A stretch of 64,000 nt of DNA from the NCBI GenBank assembly GCA_001247695.2, contig LGRX02013719.1, forward strand, positions 62,001-126,000, given 5' to 3'. Source of the DNA: Cymbomonas tetramitiformis (taxonomy: Eukaryota > Chlorophyta > Pyramimonadophyceae > Pyramimonadales > Pyramimonadaceae). Position numbers and translations under genes: made by a program. Below, piece after piece: positions 33,301-40,960 of this stretch; the stretch's first letter is position 1; every line of letters begins with the position of its first letter. Below the pieces are notes generated by a model. The model saw only the letters and a program-made list of their open reading frames with translations, was not told the origin of the DNA and made no database searches.

Positions 33301-33496
33301 AGAGGTCCTCGCTCGTACACACTGGAGACTTGGCTTCCTTGCGAAGACGAGCTTCGACCACTTGACGCTCCGGCGCGGGAGGAGGGCTGGTCATCGCCCG
33401 CGAGGGTAGCATGTTGAGCTCATCGGAGTCTAGGTATCCTGTGCAAGGAGCACTCCGCCTTTGACGTCGACGGGCTCTTCTCCACTTCTCCCGCAA
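27209..33496 (-). CDS. First pol module: protease, RT, RNase H, Dam-like domain, long C-terminal linker
   Basis: A 2095-residue frame. The N-terminal 400 residues are basic and low in complexity. Aspartic protease (VLVDSGCSTNIIS) is near residue 432, RT (ELRLVIDYKSIN; catalytic box FVDDIMIFSDT) near 935-1035, RNase H (QTDANAVALGG) near 1187, and the Dam-like domain (GPFDVDACCDFMGVNRQ, then WCNPPYTKDSD) near 1510-1545. After about 28780 the Dam C-terminus continues better in another frame (GLHVVKVFDLKDAKG), suggesting a pair of compensating shifts. There is no integrase. The C-terminus is a Ser/Pro/Thr-rich region ending in a 30-bp coding repeat that leads into the second module. Confidence 0.85.
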   Translation of the reverse strand: MREKWRRARRRQRRSAPCTGYLDSDELNMLPSRAMTSPPPAPERQVVEARLRKEAKSPVCTSEDLSDDSQHVEKRHRRTLKVTESYRVHLEPTGQPLQGWQFRAVRGQGTSALRSKVGTRGLRSSIKALETDLAPPRTPPRSTSPPLWRAGHRRTGRGPTRSPTHSAVTANKREARARSPLPAALNKLKRLQDYRRRRQDIQLGRRPRTPSPNDNTTVEATSTTRSDRPGPWLSPTHAARTEGAPRRRWLSGLEKVRQREKLKRDYASGLPYLERDSPIDEELLHILAKEQAQEEVEDGLLQYASDLATNDMARAAKDKVIQVALYPPDYPPRDLVQTATAQGLLADAGTYELPWDSDMDDPLDLGDPHAKDDPIECRLNSITDTGDMSPGWSDLLAAVSTSRAPPRQINNSKAPTLLLFWAYVNGRRVKVLVDSGCSTNIISDKTVRNIPSLTPRPHETPMRVRVADGASYDVNTCVRPRLQAETTKGLYVKQLELRVMPNDLCVDIILGGPWLASHSPVTLDYSRWGSIRFGSGSKRVVITGCSPGTPDPSRPKDKAMALVQGVLLDPRRVRKDLRALQSKDECAFVVYLAPDGTFRAVAGDEDADAETNTEPKDTSSERRATSSSEQQDAQAACAMDSSQADLGETDTHALMSASDTDSEAEDALLLRESVRPSSGTSDEDHLDKVYATVESTRPQNFDAVALEGAAGPLANDAPPNNLHLGFFQSKREALGAFTLLPEHVRAQAIDDHAQGKPPTWHAEAAAALEQGRRLLRERRPRRKRVRWSDEKPLTEGSSRVQDLEQAAPVVKEAPSPPPKPHAIEAEEPDEIGETVSPEIWQQLRDLEEEFKDVICTELPDSVQSRDYKNSIRLRSDWSGQPLHRRNYKLLQEELRQLRAQLDELLAKGYIRPSSSPWGCPVLMVPKPSNPKELRLVIDYKSINEITVKDKYPLPDVQTLLDDLQGATVFSTADALWGFWQVPMEQDDIEKTAMTTHFGAYEWLVMPMGLSNSPSTWQRMMTQYLGHLPFCRVFVDDIMIFSDTPAAHVGHVRAVLVACRQHKVYLKRSKLKLCMRAVRFLGHVCSKEGCRPQRDKVASVRDWPELETVTHVRQFLGMCGFYRRYIQSFAHIAHPLTRLTKIGVPWTWGKEEKGAFQRLKTALISAPILALPDQRSAADGTRPFCVQTDANAVALGGVLMQDLGRGLQPMAFESRQFSSAEQNYHAGERELCAIHHCTTVTWRHYLIFTDFKLMGDHKPLQWLFAPARELSRRQARWYEDLVEVGVHQMEHVPGRCLVVPDAQSRRPDYKQSSAREGLKEKGVVDRATDEPRQSVPREPAVNPTPADPTAVFGAIDEDDTDEDPSEEPAKVKILEDPTSVLDTKFDYSDSEDESVPPVSPPLVVGELTRLNGLTWVETPDLWEDAAETLHTAERALQEATLAGVTTRSRSRPQLAPSPTSLTALSPSPSNIQSSKTTTPSASSSHYDNVVDRQDWKLVKEKFEEVSAQYGPFDVDACCDFMGVNRQVDTYWTECLKQQWRGKHVWCNPPYTKDSDLIEKILRHFMAEWRADPENTSAMFLLAHPHPAQVRPARGQGVRPQGRQGSSHTGHGPPVMGGNLGRPRDLRPQSRVVLPLPSYQSNLADSRKRLTAWHWKRELYSLPLEVAMQRVRRAMRRSPEAAKAPVDKMWERTRGRIRSGSRSPEEHVNRANQLAERIRIAREPQDRREGHQRMALWHLLSHDGRQQTLEPSGVSSSDRYAAWRELSPAEQLEAIATSSPDSSPGNRLWEKEGVRRAAARSSASLCTLDTEVGTIPGTTGDVGLPGAWCSLHAVHQYKMRKLGPSPLGASPSSPPLVEPTPEVASSLHTADAPTTPGGNLEDPPDRARSSPEVAEETSTSSSLCFTQQMTIVKTHEAGDALPRLDSHPIAEDPGVMEEDSSVDSLCYTQQMAAAGTHEARAEGNHRSSHQLALDPPTGSPQQGDEDPLSHGGTPHTSLTNSATTHVSPTVSGTTHVSPTASGTTHVSPTVSTTHVGPTTSGTTREPHRQRYHSCEPHRQRYHSCQPHPERMHFNGRPADSERRRSHQPPDRRHRLAG
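27300..27510 (-). repeat. 30-bp coding repeat joining the two pol modules
   Basis: About seven units encode THVSPTASD/G on the minus strand. One unit near 27370 has CACGAGTGG where others have CACATGAGTGG, a 2-nt loss. That loss separates the frames of the first and second pol modules. Either side of it the repeat is read in the same sense, so the two were one frame earlier. Confidence 0.85.
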
Positions 33497-33557
33497 CTGT
33501 GCTCCGAGAGGTAGGAGGGGGGCTCATCGCGGGGATGTGGGGTTCCACAGCCCGAGC

Positions 33558-36500
33558 TCATTGGGACTTGGAGGGTACTCCGAGCTCGAGGGAGTCCTCC
33601 GCGGCAAAATCCATTAGTTCCTTTGGCAACACCGCGTTGAGCACGTCGCAGTATTCATCCGTTTCCACTTCGTGCATGATCATGTCCAAGGTTTCAGCCA
33701 GAAGTGCTTTGGCCCACTCCTTCTTACGAAGAGCAGCCTGTGGGCACTCTCGAGCATAGTGCTCTTTGCTTTGGCACAACCTGCAACCAGTGTACTCCGG
33801 GGAGCCCAGACGTTGCCCAGTAGGAGTTGCACCCGCGGGACGATCTTCGGCTAGAGCTAGCAGCTCCTCCGAGACCTCCACTGCTGCCAGTAGCTGCACT
33901 GGCGCTCTCCTACTCGTCGCGCTGCTCAAATGCAACTCCGCCTCAATGGCGTATTCCAGCGCTAGGCGTCGACTGGCTGGAAGGGCGCGGTCGAGGAGGA
34001 TCAAGGGGGTCCCCTTCCGCTCTGCAATCTCGAACGCCTCCTTCCGTACTTCCGCGGATAAGCCCGAGAGGAAGACGTCCAGGAGGTCGGATTCCGGGAC
34101 TGGAGTGGTAAGCTCGTGTGTCGCCAACATGGTCACCACGCGATGGGCGAGATGTAGTCCATCCCAAAACTCGCGTACCTTGCGCGGTGTCGCCATGCGT
34201 CCTTGAGTTTGGCGTACTCGGCGTAGGAACGAGCCCAAGGTGGCCATTTCACTCTTCAGCGGCACGATCAGCTTCGCCAGCGGCACAATGACCTTCTCAA
34301 GGTTCAACGACTTGTCCGCCTCGGCATCCAGGAGAACCCCTCGCAGCTCCGTTCCTTCGGAGCTAGGCGTAGGGAAGCAATGCTGGGTGATCTCCTTCAA
34401 CAAGATATGCACCGAGAGAATCGGCTCTCCGAACTCGAACGCTCCGTTGGGCACGTTGCACGGGGTGTTCATCGCGAGGAGCACCACTGGAAGGGCTAAG
34501 CACCTGTCGAACTCGTCCACGAATCGCAGCAGCGGGCCGAAGGGGTTCGTGGACCCCTCCAGCGGTGCTGAGTACAAGGACATGATGTCCTTCGCGGCCT
34601 TGAGGGCATACGAGTGCCTCGTGTACTCCTCTCGTTGCTGCCTGCCGTCGTTGTACGAGGACCTTCTGCTAGAGCCAAAGCTATAGGACGTCTCGTCATC
34701 AGGGTCGTCATCTCCTCCCCCTCCGCTGCCGCCACGACGCGCGTTGGACCCTCCAGGGTCTCGTGAGGGGCGGTCGCCATGTTCGTCAGGGTTAGGCTCG
34801 TTAGGCGGCCCATTCCCCCCCCCTTGGTGCCCACCAGGTCCCCCTTGGTCGTCATCGTCGTCATCGCCTCCGCCGTCGCCTCCGCCACCCCCGCCCACGA
34901 TCGTGGACAGCGGCTTCGGGCTCACTGTGGGGAATTGATCGAACGCACCCGGCCAAACTCCTCGTGTGCAATAGATGCACAAGGGCACAAGTTGAGTGGC
35001 GACAGACATGTTTGACAGCGTCATCACGTCACAACTCCAGATGGCTACCGGAGGTTGCGGGCTGCGAGAACATCTTGAGCATGGGATGTTGGTGGTGCTG
35101 GACGCGACCTCGTCGTGCACGCTTTGGATCACTACTGTGCCCAAGTAAGGTGGTGGAGGGAGTTGGGAAGCTGGTGCATCCGAGATCGGTGGCCCGCTCC
35201 CTGACGCCAAGTCATGTTCTCGGTACTTTCTCGCCACATCGAAGAACATACGTTCCGCCTCGAGGTTGCCCGCGTGGCCAGCTAACCGCTCCTCCACACG
35301 CGCCCGGATGGCAACAGCAGCGGGCGCGCTTATGGATCGCCAGTCCACCTTGACCAGGCGGTCATGCACACTCGTGGGGGAAGATGCACGCGTGGAGGCG
35401 TCCTCCTCGAATGTCACGCCTTTGTGGCCCCGTACGTCAACAGTCGTGGCTGACGGGGGCACCATCGGAGCCTCGTGTTCAGCTTCTTGAGCATCACTTG
35501 TGACGGTCGCATAGCTCGCGGGGGTGTTAGGTGGTTGCTCTGGCCGTGAGTGCGCTCGTCCGTCAGCGGCTTCAAGTGCGGTCTGCACCACTATCCTGCT
35601 CTCCGCCACTTGTTGCTCCAGCAGTCGTTGATCTCGAGCTGCTTGGTCAAGTTGTTGGCGTTGCTCTTCCGCGGCGCGCTGCATTTCTCGAAGTTGTTGG
35701 TGATGACGTGCAGCTTTCTCCGCTTGCGATGCTACAGCTTGTTCATGTTGCTGTGAGACAGCGTCCGCGGCATGCTGCATGCGCGCCATCTGCTCCTCAG
35801 CAGATTCGAGGGCGGCCTGCCGCGCTTCTTGGCACACCTTGGTGCGGAGCTCCTGCTGCATCCGAGTTGCTTCCTCCACGGCATTGTGCATGTCCATGCG
35901 CAACGCTGTGAGCTGCGCTTGGTGAGCAGTGGCCGCATCCAACGCGACTCGTTCGGTCTCCTCTTGCAGCTCTCGTAGTTGCCGCTCGTGTTGCGTGGCT
36001 TGAGCTTGGCGTCGCCGTTGGCGTCCACCCTTTTGCCGAGAGCTCCTAGATGAAGAGGTGTGCGAGGCGTCAGAGGAGAGCGCTTCAGTAGAAGATGTTT
36101 GACACGATGAAAGTGTGGACTTCTCCTCATTGGACGTAGAGGTGAAGTCGTACATCAGTTTACCTTCGTCACTGCGACGTCGAGCCTTGGCGAGCTTGCG
36201 CTTGGCCAACTTCTGCCGCTTCCGCTCCTGCTTCGCCACCTCCTTCTTATGGGCTAGCTCCGTCAAAGCCTGGACACGTACAGCACGTTCTCGCTGTGTG
36301 GGTCGTGGGGCGGATGAAGCTTTTGATCGAGGTGGGTGCGGGGCGGAGTCAGCGGAATGAACGTCTTCCTCATCGATCGTGGAGTCATCTTCAGACGACA
36401 AGACGCCATAGGGGTTGCGGCTAGGTACAGATTGTACGCCATGCTGTTGAACACTTGCTCCCAAAGTGTTTGTACGCCTTAGAGTCTTTATCACATCCTC

Positions 36501-37832
36501 GACGCTCACTCCCAATAACCGCACCAGCCTTGCAGGCCGGTTGGCTGGGATGGTCGTGACGAGTGGTCGTGCAGAGTGGAGGTGATGATAATGGTGGCTT
36601 GTTGAAGTAACATGCGACAGAAGGAGTCCACGAGATGGGATCACGCGTTGCTCTCCACTCTTCGTTCTCAGCTGCACCTCCCATGTGATTGCAGCAATGG
36701 AGTCTTCTTGGCCACACAGGCGGCGAAGATGTCTACGCAAGGTCGCCCATTGTTTCGGGGTCACGTCAGGCGTGTCCGTCAGAGCTGACCACTCGTGGAG
36801 GACTTCGCGCTTCACATGTTGTTCACGCTGGACCGCAAAGGTGGTGCACTTGGAAGCGAAGTCCACGGTGGCCTTCCACGCTTTCATACACTGCCTCGCG
36901 TAGAACTCGGACCGGGCGATGTTGCACACCGTGATTTCGAGAGTGATCTCTTTTACACGACGTTGTTCTTCTCGCCATGCACTCAAGAGCCGGGACGCCA
37001 ATCGTGAACTTGCGTGTCCAGCAAAATCTTGCTTCTTGCGTTGGACCTGATTCTTGCGGTGAGCTCGCTCGTGCCATGCTGTAAGGGAAACACGCATGCG
37101 TGCTAGACGGGCACGTAGGCGCCATGTTGTAAGCGCAGATGAAACACGCCCGCTGTGCACTCGTGCTGTCCAAGTACTCCACCAATTACGCAATGCACAT
37201 ACCGCTAGAATATCCACCGCAACAGCTTGGCGTGCCAGCCTGACGCTCCACTCGTTCACGCTTGACAAACCGCGCTCGCCACTTGGAGGTACACTTTCAC
37301 GCCTAGGCGTAAATATGTTGCTCTCATGGGTCAGGTTTCCAACGTGATGCTCTGGTGCCAAAGGCAAATGGTCAACTACAACTTCGCTATGAGGAGATGA
37401 TCTCAAATTATGAGCGGTAGCTATAGCGACCGTGTTGAGCTCCTCGAGAGCTGGTTGGCTACGTTGTAGACCTGAGGCACCTGCACCCCCTGCACGCTGG
37501 TGGGGTGTAGAGTAGCACTCAAACATACGTACAGTGGCAGATACCAGCCCAGGAGAGTCACGCGAGCCGTCGGGGAAATTTGTGGGCGTGGCAGGCAGCG
37601 ATGCTTGGGTGCGACTTTCCTCTTGAGGTAGAGGCGCGCTCGCCAAAAGCGCGTATTCGCCCTCCAGAGAACGTTGTACTGCTCCCCCCCCTGCTGCCTC
37701 GCCGCGCTCCGGCTGGCGCCTCCCACTCCGGGACAAAGTACGGGGTGGGTCCCAAAGCCCCAAGCCCATCCAATCCCCGGTGCTCAAACACCCGGGCCGA
37801 GCTGGAGAGCCCGGAGGGCCCAGAAGCAGCAC
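33558..37832 (-). CDS. Giant Gag of the gypsy element
   Basis: A 1424-residue frame, far longer than usual Ty3/gypsy Gag proteins. Residues about 205-330 contain repeated W/L-rich helices (ALTTWRLRARLARMRVSLTA, LLSAWREEQRR, CMKAWKATVDF) that resemble Sfi1-type centrin-binding repeats. Residues about 610-760 form a Gln/Glu/Ala-rich coiled coil. About 967-1044 is a Gly/Asp tract. The capsid-like domain lies at about 1070-1290 (EFWDGLHLAHRVVTMLATHE). A canonical zinc knuckle CRLCQSKEHYARECP (CX2CX4HX4C) is near 1350. The last part is the conventional Gag; the first thousand residues are an unusual extension. The pol frame follows on the same strand after 60 nt. Confidence 0.82.
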   Translation of the reverse strand: MLLLGPPGSPARPGCLSTGDWMGLGLWDPPRTLSRSGRRQPERGEAAGGGAVQRSLEGEYALLASAPLPQEESRTQASLPATPTNFPDGSRDSPGLVSATVRMFECYSTPHQRAGGAGASGLQRSQPALEELNTVAIATAHNLRSSPHSEVVVDHLPLAPEHHVGNLTHESNIFTPRRESVPPSGERGLSSVNEWSVRLARQAVAVDILAVCALRNWWSTWTARVHSGRVSSALTTWRLRARLARMRVSLTAWHERAHRKNQVQRKKQDFAGHASSRLASRLLSAWREEQRRVKEITLEITVCNIARSEFYARQCMKAWKATVDFASKCTTFAVQREQHVKREVLHEWSALTDTPDVTPKQWATLRRHLRRLCGQEDSIAAITWEVQLRTKSGEQRVIPSRGLLLSHVTSTSHHYHHLHSARPLVTTIPANRPARLVRLLGVSVEDVIKTLRRTNTLGASVQQHGVQSVPSRNPYGVLSSEDDSTIDEEDVHSADSAPHPPRSKASSAPRPTQRERAVRVQALTELAHKKEVAKQERKRQKLAKRKLAKARRRSDEGKLMYDFTSTSNEEKSTLSSCQTSSTEALSSDASHTSSSRSSRQKGGRQRRRQAQATQHERQLRELQEETERVALDAATAHQAQLTALRMDMHNAVEEATRMQQELRTKVCQEARQAALESAEEQMARMQHAADAVSQQHEQAVASQAEKAARHHQQLREMQRAAEEQRQQLDQAARDQRLLEQQVAESRIVVQTALEAADGRAHSRPEQPPNTPASYATVTSDAQEAEHEAPMVPPSATTVDVRGHKGVTFEEDASTRASSPTSVHDRLVKVDWRSISAPAAVAIRARVEERLAGHAGNLEAERMFFDVARKYREHDLASGSGPPISDAPASQLPPPPYLGTVVIQSVHDEVASSTTNIPCSRCSRSPQPPVAIWSCDVMTLSNMSVATQLVPLCIYCTRGVWPGAFDQFPTVSPKPLSTIVGGGGGGDGGGDDDDDDQGGPGGHQGGGNGPPNEPNPDEHGDRPSRDPGGSNARRGGSGGGGDDDPDDETSYSFGSSRRSSYNDGRQQREEYTRHSYALKAAKDIMSLYSAPLEGSTNPFGPLLRFVDEFDRCLALPVVLLAMNTPCNVPNGAFEFGEPILSVHILLKEITQHCFPTPSSEGTELRGVLLDAEADKSLNLEKVIVPLAKLIVPLKSEMATLGSFLRRVRQTQGRMATPRKVREFWDGLHLAHRVVTMLATHELTTPVPESDLLDVFLSGLSAEVRKEAFEIAERKGTPLILLDRALPASRRLALEYAIEAELHLSSATSRRAPVQLLAAVEVSEELLALAEDRPAGATPTGQRLGSPEYTGCRLCQSKEHYARECPQAALRKKEWAKALLAETLDMIMHEVETDEYCDVLNAVLPKELMDFAAEDSLELGVPSKSQ

Positions 37833-39158
37833 CCGCCACCCCCGAGCGCCGCTGAGGCGGAATATACAGCGAAGAAGCCCGCCGTGAAGAGGACATTGAA
37901 AAAGTTGCTTAAGTCGGTGGAGAAACGCAGCAATCTGATTCTGAAAAATCTGCCAGCGCTTCCGCCGTATAGGCGTATAGTGTGAAGAGCGAAGACGCAG
38001 AAGCTAGGCCCAACAGCAGATAAACAACTGCCGCTACCAAATTCCAGCAAAAGTTTTCCAGCGAACTCGAAGATTCAAGACGAAAACAAATTGAGCAAAA
38101 TTGGTCAACGATCTGCCCACAGAAGTCAAAGTAACGTTACAGCGCAATACCACCCAGGGTTAGCCACTGTTAAGAACGCTGGAGCGTCGCAGCGCCAAGG
38201 GCAACGCAAGCAAGCATCATCCGCCAAATTGAAGAACATTTTCGAATTCTACAGCACAAATTTGGGCAACCCCACGTAGTCGCAAAGACACCCGACGAAG
38301 AACACGCACGCAAGCGGAATAGCGCTAATTTGAAGCCTCATCATGTTAATTCCGAACCAGGCGAGCCAAAGAAGAACGCTGCATACTCATTCCAGCCGCA
38401 GAGCAAAGAGTAGACGAAGATCCCGCGGAAAACCGTGACTAATCGGCACAATCCTCAAGAAGAATTAACTGCGTAAAGCCGCCAACGAGCAAGAAAAACG
38501 CCGAGTCGTCGACCAGTGCGTCAGAGCGCAAATATGAAGCCCAGCAGTCAGAAGTAGATTCTCAAACCCCGCAAAGCCGGTCTCCAAGGAATCACAATTC
38601 CCGATACAATTTGCACCGTGAATTCGCCAGTCGCGCACGCAAACGGAACGCAGAAAGGATAACGCAACGAGGCCAAAGACCCAAATAGCTGTTACACTGT
38701 ACACTGAACAAGTCGCAATTCTCTAATCTCCACAGATCACGACGCCACGAAGAATTAAGTCTCCATTGACAATTGAAAGATAAGACACAACGTCAAAAAG
38801 CGCCACGGAGGCCAGTAAGCGAAAAACGACTGTACCCACTGCAGGTGGGCGCTTTTAGGCCCTAAAAGCGCCCGATTTCGGGAATCCAGTGTAAACCATC
38901 ATCTCGCAACGCGCTGAAGAAGAAATTCAATCCAGATTGGTCATAAAAGACAACTTATTTGAGCATTGAGCACCAACTAGCCGAAAGGAATTGAAGCGAA
39001 GCTGCTGGCCAGTGAGGCCCGGGGTACCCGTAACGCACTAGCAGTGCGAGAGCTCAAATATCATCCGAAGCCCAGGAGAACACATAAATTCGCCCGAAAA
39101 GCTATAATTGTAAAACAGAAAAAACGTGTGGAAGCGGTGGTGGTGGTGCGTAGCACTA
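37833..39158 (-). other. Long leader of the gypsy element, no gene seen
   Basis: About 1.3 kb between the Gag frame and the candidate primer-binding site. It is purine-rich on the plus strand with no long frame and no recognisable domain. It could be a 5' untranslated leader. Confidence 0.4.
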
Positions 39159-39166
39159 TGATACCA
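39159..39166 (-). other. Weak candidate primer-binding site
   Basis: Minus strand reads TGGTATCA then TAGTGC. The first eight bases match the common initiator-Met primer site (TGGTATCAGAG); the rest does not. The bases before it (CCTCCCACA) end in CA as an LTR end would. No paired LTR was found, so this is tentative. Confidence 0.25.
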
Positions 39167-39681
39167 TTTTGTGGGAGGCAGCTGTAACCCTCCTCACATA
39201 ACAGACACTGTAACTACTTGTGATGGGACTCATATAAAGCAAGGTTCTATATTATGCTTTATAAGGTCATAGTGAGCTATGTCACTCTTAGGATCTATGT
39301 CCCGACTTACTACATATACTTGCAGGTAAGAATTAGGTATTTATTTGACTTTTGCCATGCGGCTGTTTTTACTCTAGAAATCTCAACTGTTTCTTTGGCC
39401 TTGGCCATTACTTATTCACTCAGCTCTCTGAGGTAATCCTAGTCAGCATGGCCAAGTCTCATCAACCTATCATATGCTTGCACTACATTATCATGCAGTA
39501 TGATGTGCCAGTAGTCTGTATGACACATTATTACACAATACAGTAGTACTGTGTACTCCCATATAAGGGGGTCTCTCCCTCAACAGGGGTCTCGGGCGCT
39601 AATACTGTAAGGCGCGTATGACACTACTGGCATGTATGACATTGCTGGGTCATCCGCGCATGACACCGTGTGTTGTCCTAG
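39167..39681. other. AT-rich non-coding stretch, possible 5' LTR
   Basis: No gene recognised. If the primer site at 39159 is real, this would hold the 5' LTR of the gypsy element, but it does not match 20186-20860. Confidence 0.25.
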
Positions 39682-39819
39682 CACAATAATGCTGGTATAG
39701 AATGTGTTTCTATAGGACGCTTTTCCGGAGAAAACAATAGTGGAAATTATAGTGTATCATTAGGTTCATATGCTAATCAAAATACAACTTCTGCACCTGC
39801 GGTTAATAATACTATTTGA
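39682..39819 (+). pseudogene. C-terminal fragment of a virus-like fibre protein
   Basis: The frame is open from a stop at 39679 to TGA at 39817-39819, with virus-like AT-rich codons. The peptide includes CVSIGRFSGENNSGNYSVSL and then GSYANQN. The S-V-S-I/L-G spacing resembles the head repeats of trimeric fibres and adhesins. The N-terminus is missing, and the left palindrome arm starts one base after the stop codon. It belongs with the AT-rich genes on the far side of the palindrome (45632-48001). Confidence 0.5.
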
Positions 39820-39836
39820 TTTTTAGGGTTTTTATC

Positions 39837-39867
39837 TAAAACCCTAAAACCCTAAAACCCTAAAAAA
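39837..39867. repeat. CCCTAAAA units at the left palindrome tip
   Basis: Three CCCTAAAA units, mirrored at about 45582-45612. The motif equals the TTTTAGGG-type telomere repeat known from some green algae, but three units do not make a telomere. Confidence 0.7.
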
Positions 39868-39869
39868 GT

Positions 39870-40592
39870 TTATGTAAAGGGGTGGAGCATGACCTGTACT
39901 GCTTCGCCTTCCATATAGCGGCAAATGCAACCTTCGAGGGCCCTCATATTATCTCCCTCTTTGATCTCAATCGCATCTGAAGTGCAATAGTGAAACGCCA
40001 CAAACACGGTTGCGGTTAGCCGACCTGAGTCTATAACAATCTACATCCTAGTGTAGTACACACGTCAAACAACAACGTGAGAAACCTTGGCACGCAGCTT
40101 CAAGTTTTCCTTGCTTCAGCCGGCTGATAGCACGCAAGAATAGAATGTTCTGCAATCCAGACACGACAAACTCAATAAGACTAAGATAAGCTTCAACGCA
40201 CAACTTGAACGGAGCCAAAACAGCTCGTAACTCAGTCCTCGAATAGGCCCTCAAAGCAGAGTAGGTGCGCAATAGAGCGAGGCACACTCATGCTGTGAAT
40301 GTTGCCCTTTAAGGCTTCCTGTAAGAGAAAGGGTGGAAAGCGAATACCGATGATCCCTTCAAGGAACCAAAGTGTTTTCCATCAGCGAGGAGCTCAGAAA
40401 ACTTATTTTCCGCACTTGCGAAGTCCTTATCCTGTAACCAAAGCGATGGACAAGCGCTAAGATAACTATGGGTTAATGTCTTTGATGCGAACAGAACATA
40501 GCAAATAGTGCGAGAGGTATCCTCACTTCTAAGAGCTTGACTGCGACCGCCTTCTTTAGCTTCTGTTCGGGAGTCATGATGGCCGCACTCAT
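39870..40592 (-). CDS. Spliced small gene, left-arm copy
   Basis: Mirror of the gene at 44856-45578, with the same predicted start, splice sites and stop. One synonymous-scale difference lies near 40275 (CACAC against CGCAC). See the right-arm entry for the exon model and limits. Confidence 0.35.
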
Positions 40593-40770
40593 ATTTCTCT
40601 CGGGAACTGTGGGACAATTTTAGACCGGGCACTGCGTATCAACATCCATCGCTTCACTAAGAAAGGCATAGGGGACAGTGCGGAGCTTTGAGAAGGCTCC
40701 TAGCAAGGCCAGGCAAAAACATCGCACCATAACGCTGACTTAAAGTGCTTATTGATGAGTCGTTGGCCGC

Positions 40771-40814
40771 CTACAAAACATAAATGAGTAACTCCGCGCG
40801 AACAAAGGGCTTAC
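40771..40814 (-). other. 44-nt intron-like unit, left arm, copy a
   Basis: Minus strand reads GTAAGCCCTTTGTTCGCGCG and ends TATGTTTTGTAG, a complete GT-AG form. The second copy in this arm is at 41766-41809; the right-arm mirrors are at 44634-44677 and 43639-43682. Confidence 0.4.
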
Positions 40815-40854
40815 CGTGATCGAGAAAGCAGGCGACGTTTTTCACAATTTGCCA

Positions 40855-40960
40855 GGAGGCTCTCGCGCACATTTGCCAGGAGGCTCTCACGCACATTTGC
40901 CAGGAGGCTCTCGCGCACATTTGCCAGGTGAGGCTCTCGCGCACATTTGCCAGGAGGGTC
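40855..40960. repeat. 24-27-bp tandem repeat in left arm
   Basis: CCAGGAGGCTCTCGCGCACA followed by TTTG occurs four times with small changes, mirrored at about 44490-44600. Short open frames on both strands across it are repeat products. Confidence 0.8.

Larger units (their letters stand above)
20861..39166 (-). mobile_element. Giant Ty3/gypsy-type element with Dam-like and Dcm-like domains
   Basis: On the minus strand the order is: Gag (37832-33558), protease-RT-RNase H-Dam-like (33496-27209), a second protease-RT-RNase H-Dam-like module (27372-24130), integrase plus chromodomain, then a C5-cytosine methyltransferase (23838-21023). RT and integrase motifs with the integrase downstream of RNase H place it in Ty3/gypsy, and the chromodomain suggests a chromovirus-like lineage. 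A polypurine-like tract (20863-20876) and a weak primer-site match (39159-39166) hint at the ends, but no LTR pair was found. The unit may be one very large element or two related elements fused through a coding repeat. It carries one MITE and several frameshifts. Confidence 0.7.

Noticed and set aside
20186..39681. LTR pair bounding the giant gypsy element
   Set aside because: Candidate polypurine tract and primer site were seen, but the adjoining sequences (20186-20860 and 39167-39681) do not match, so no LTRs are annotated.
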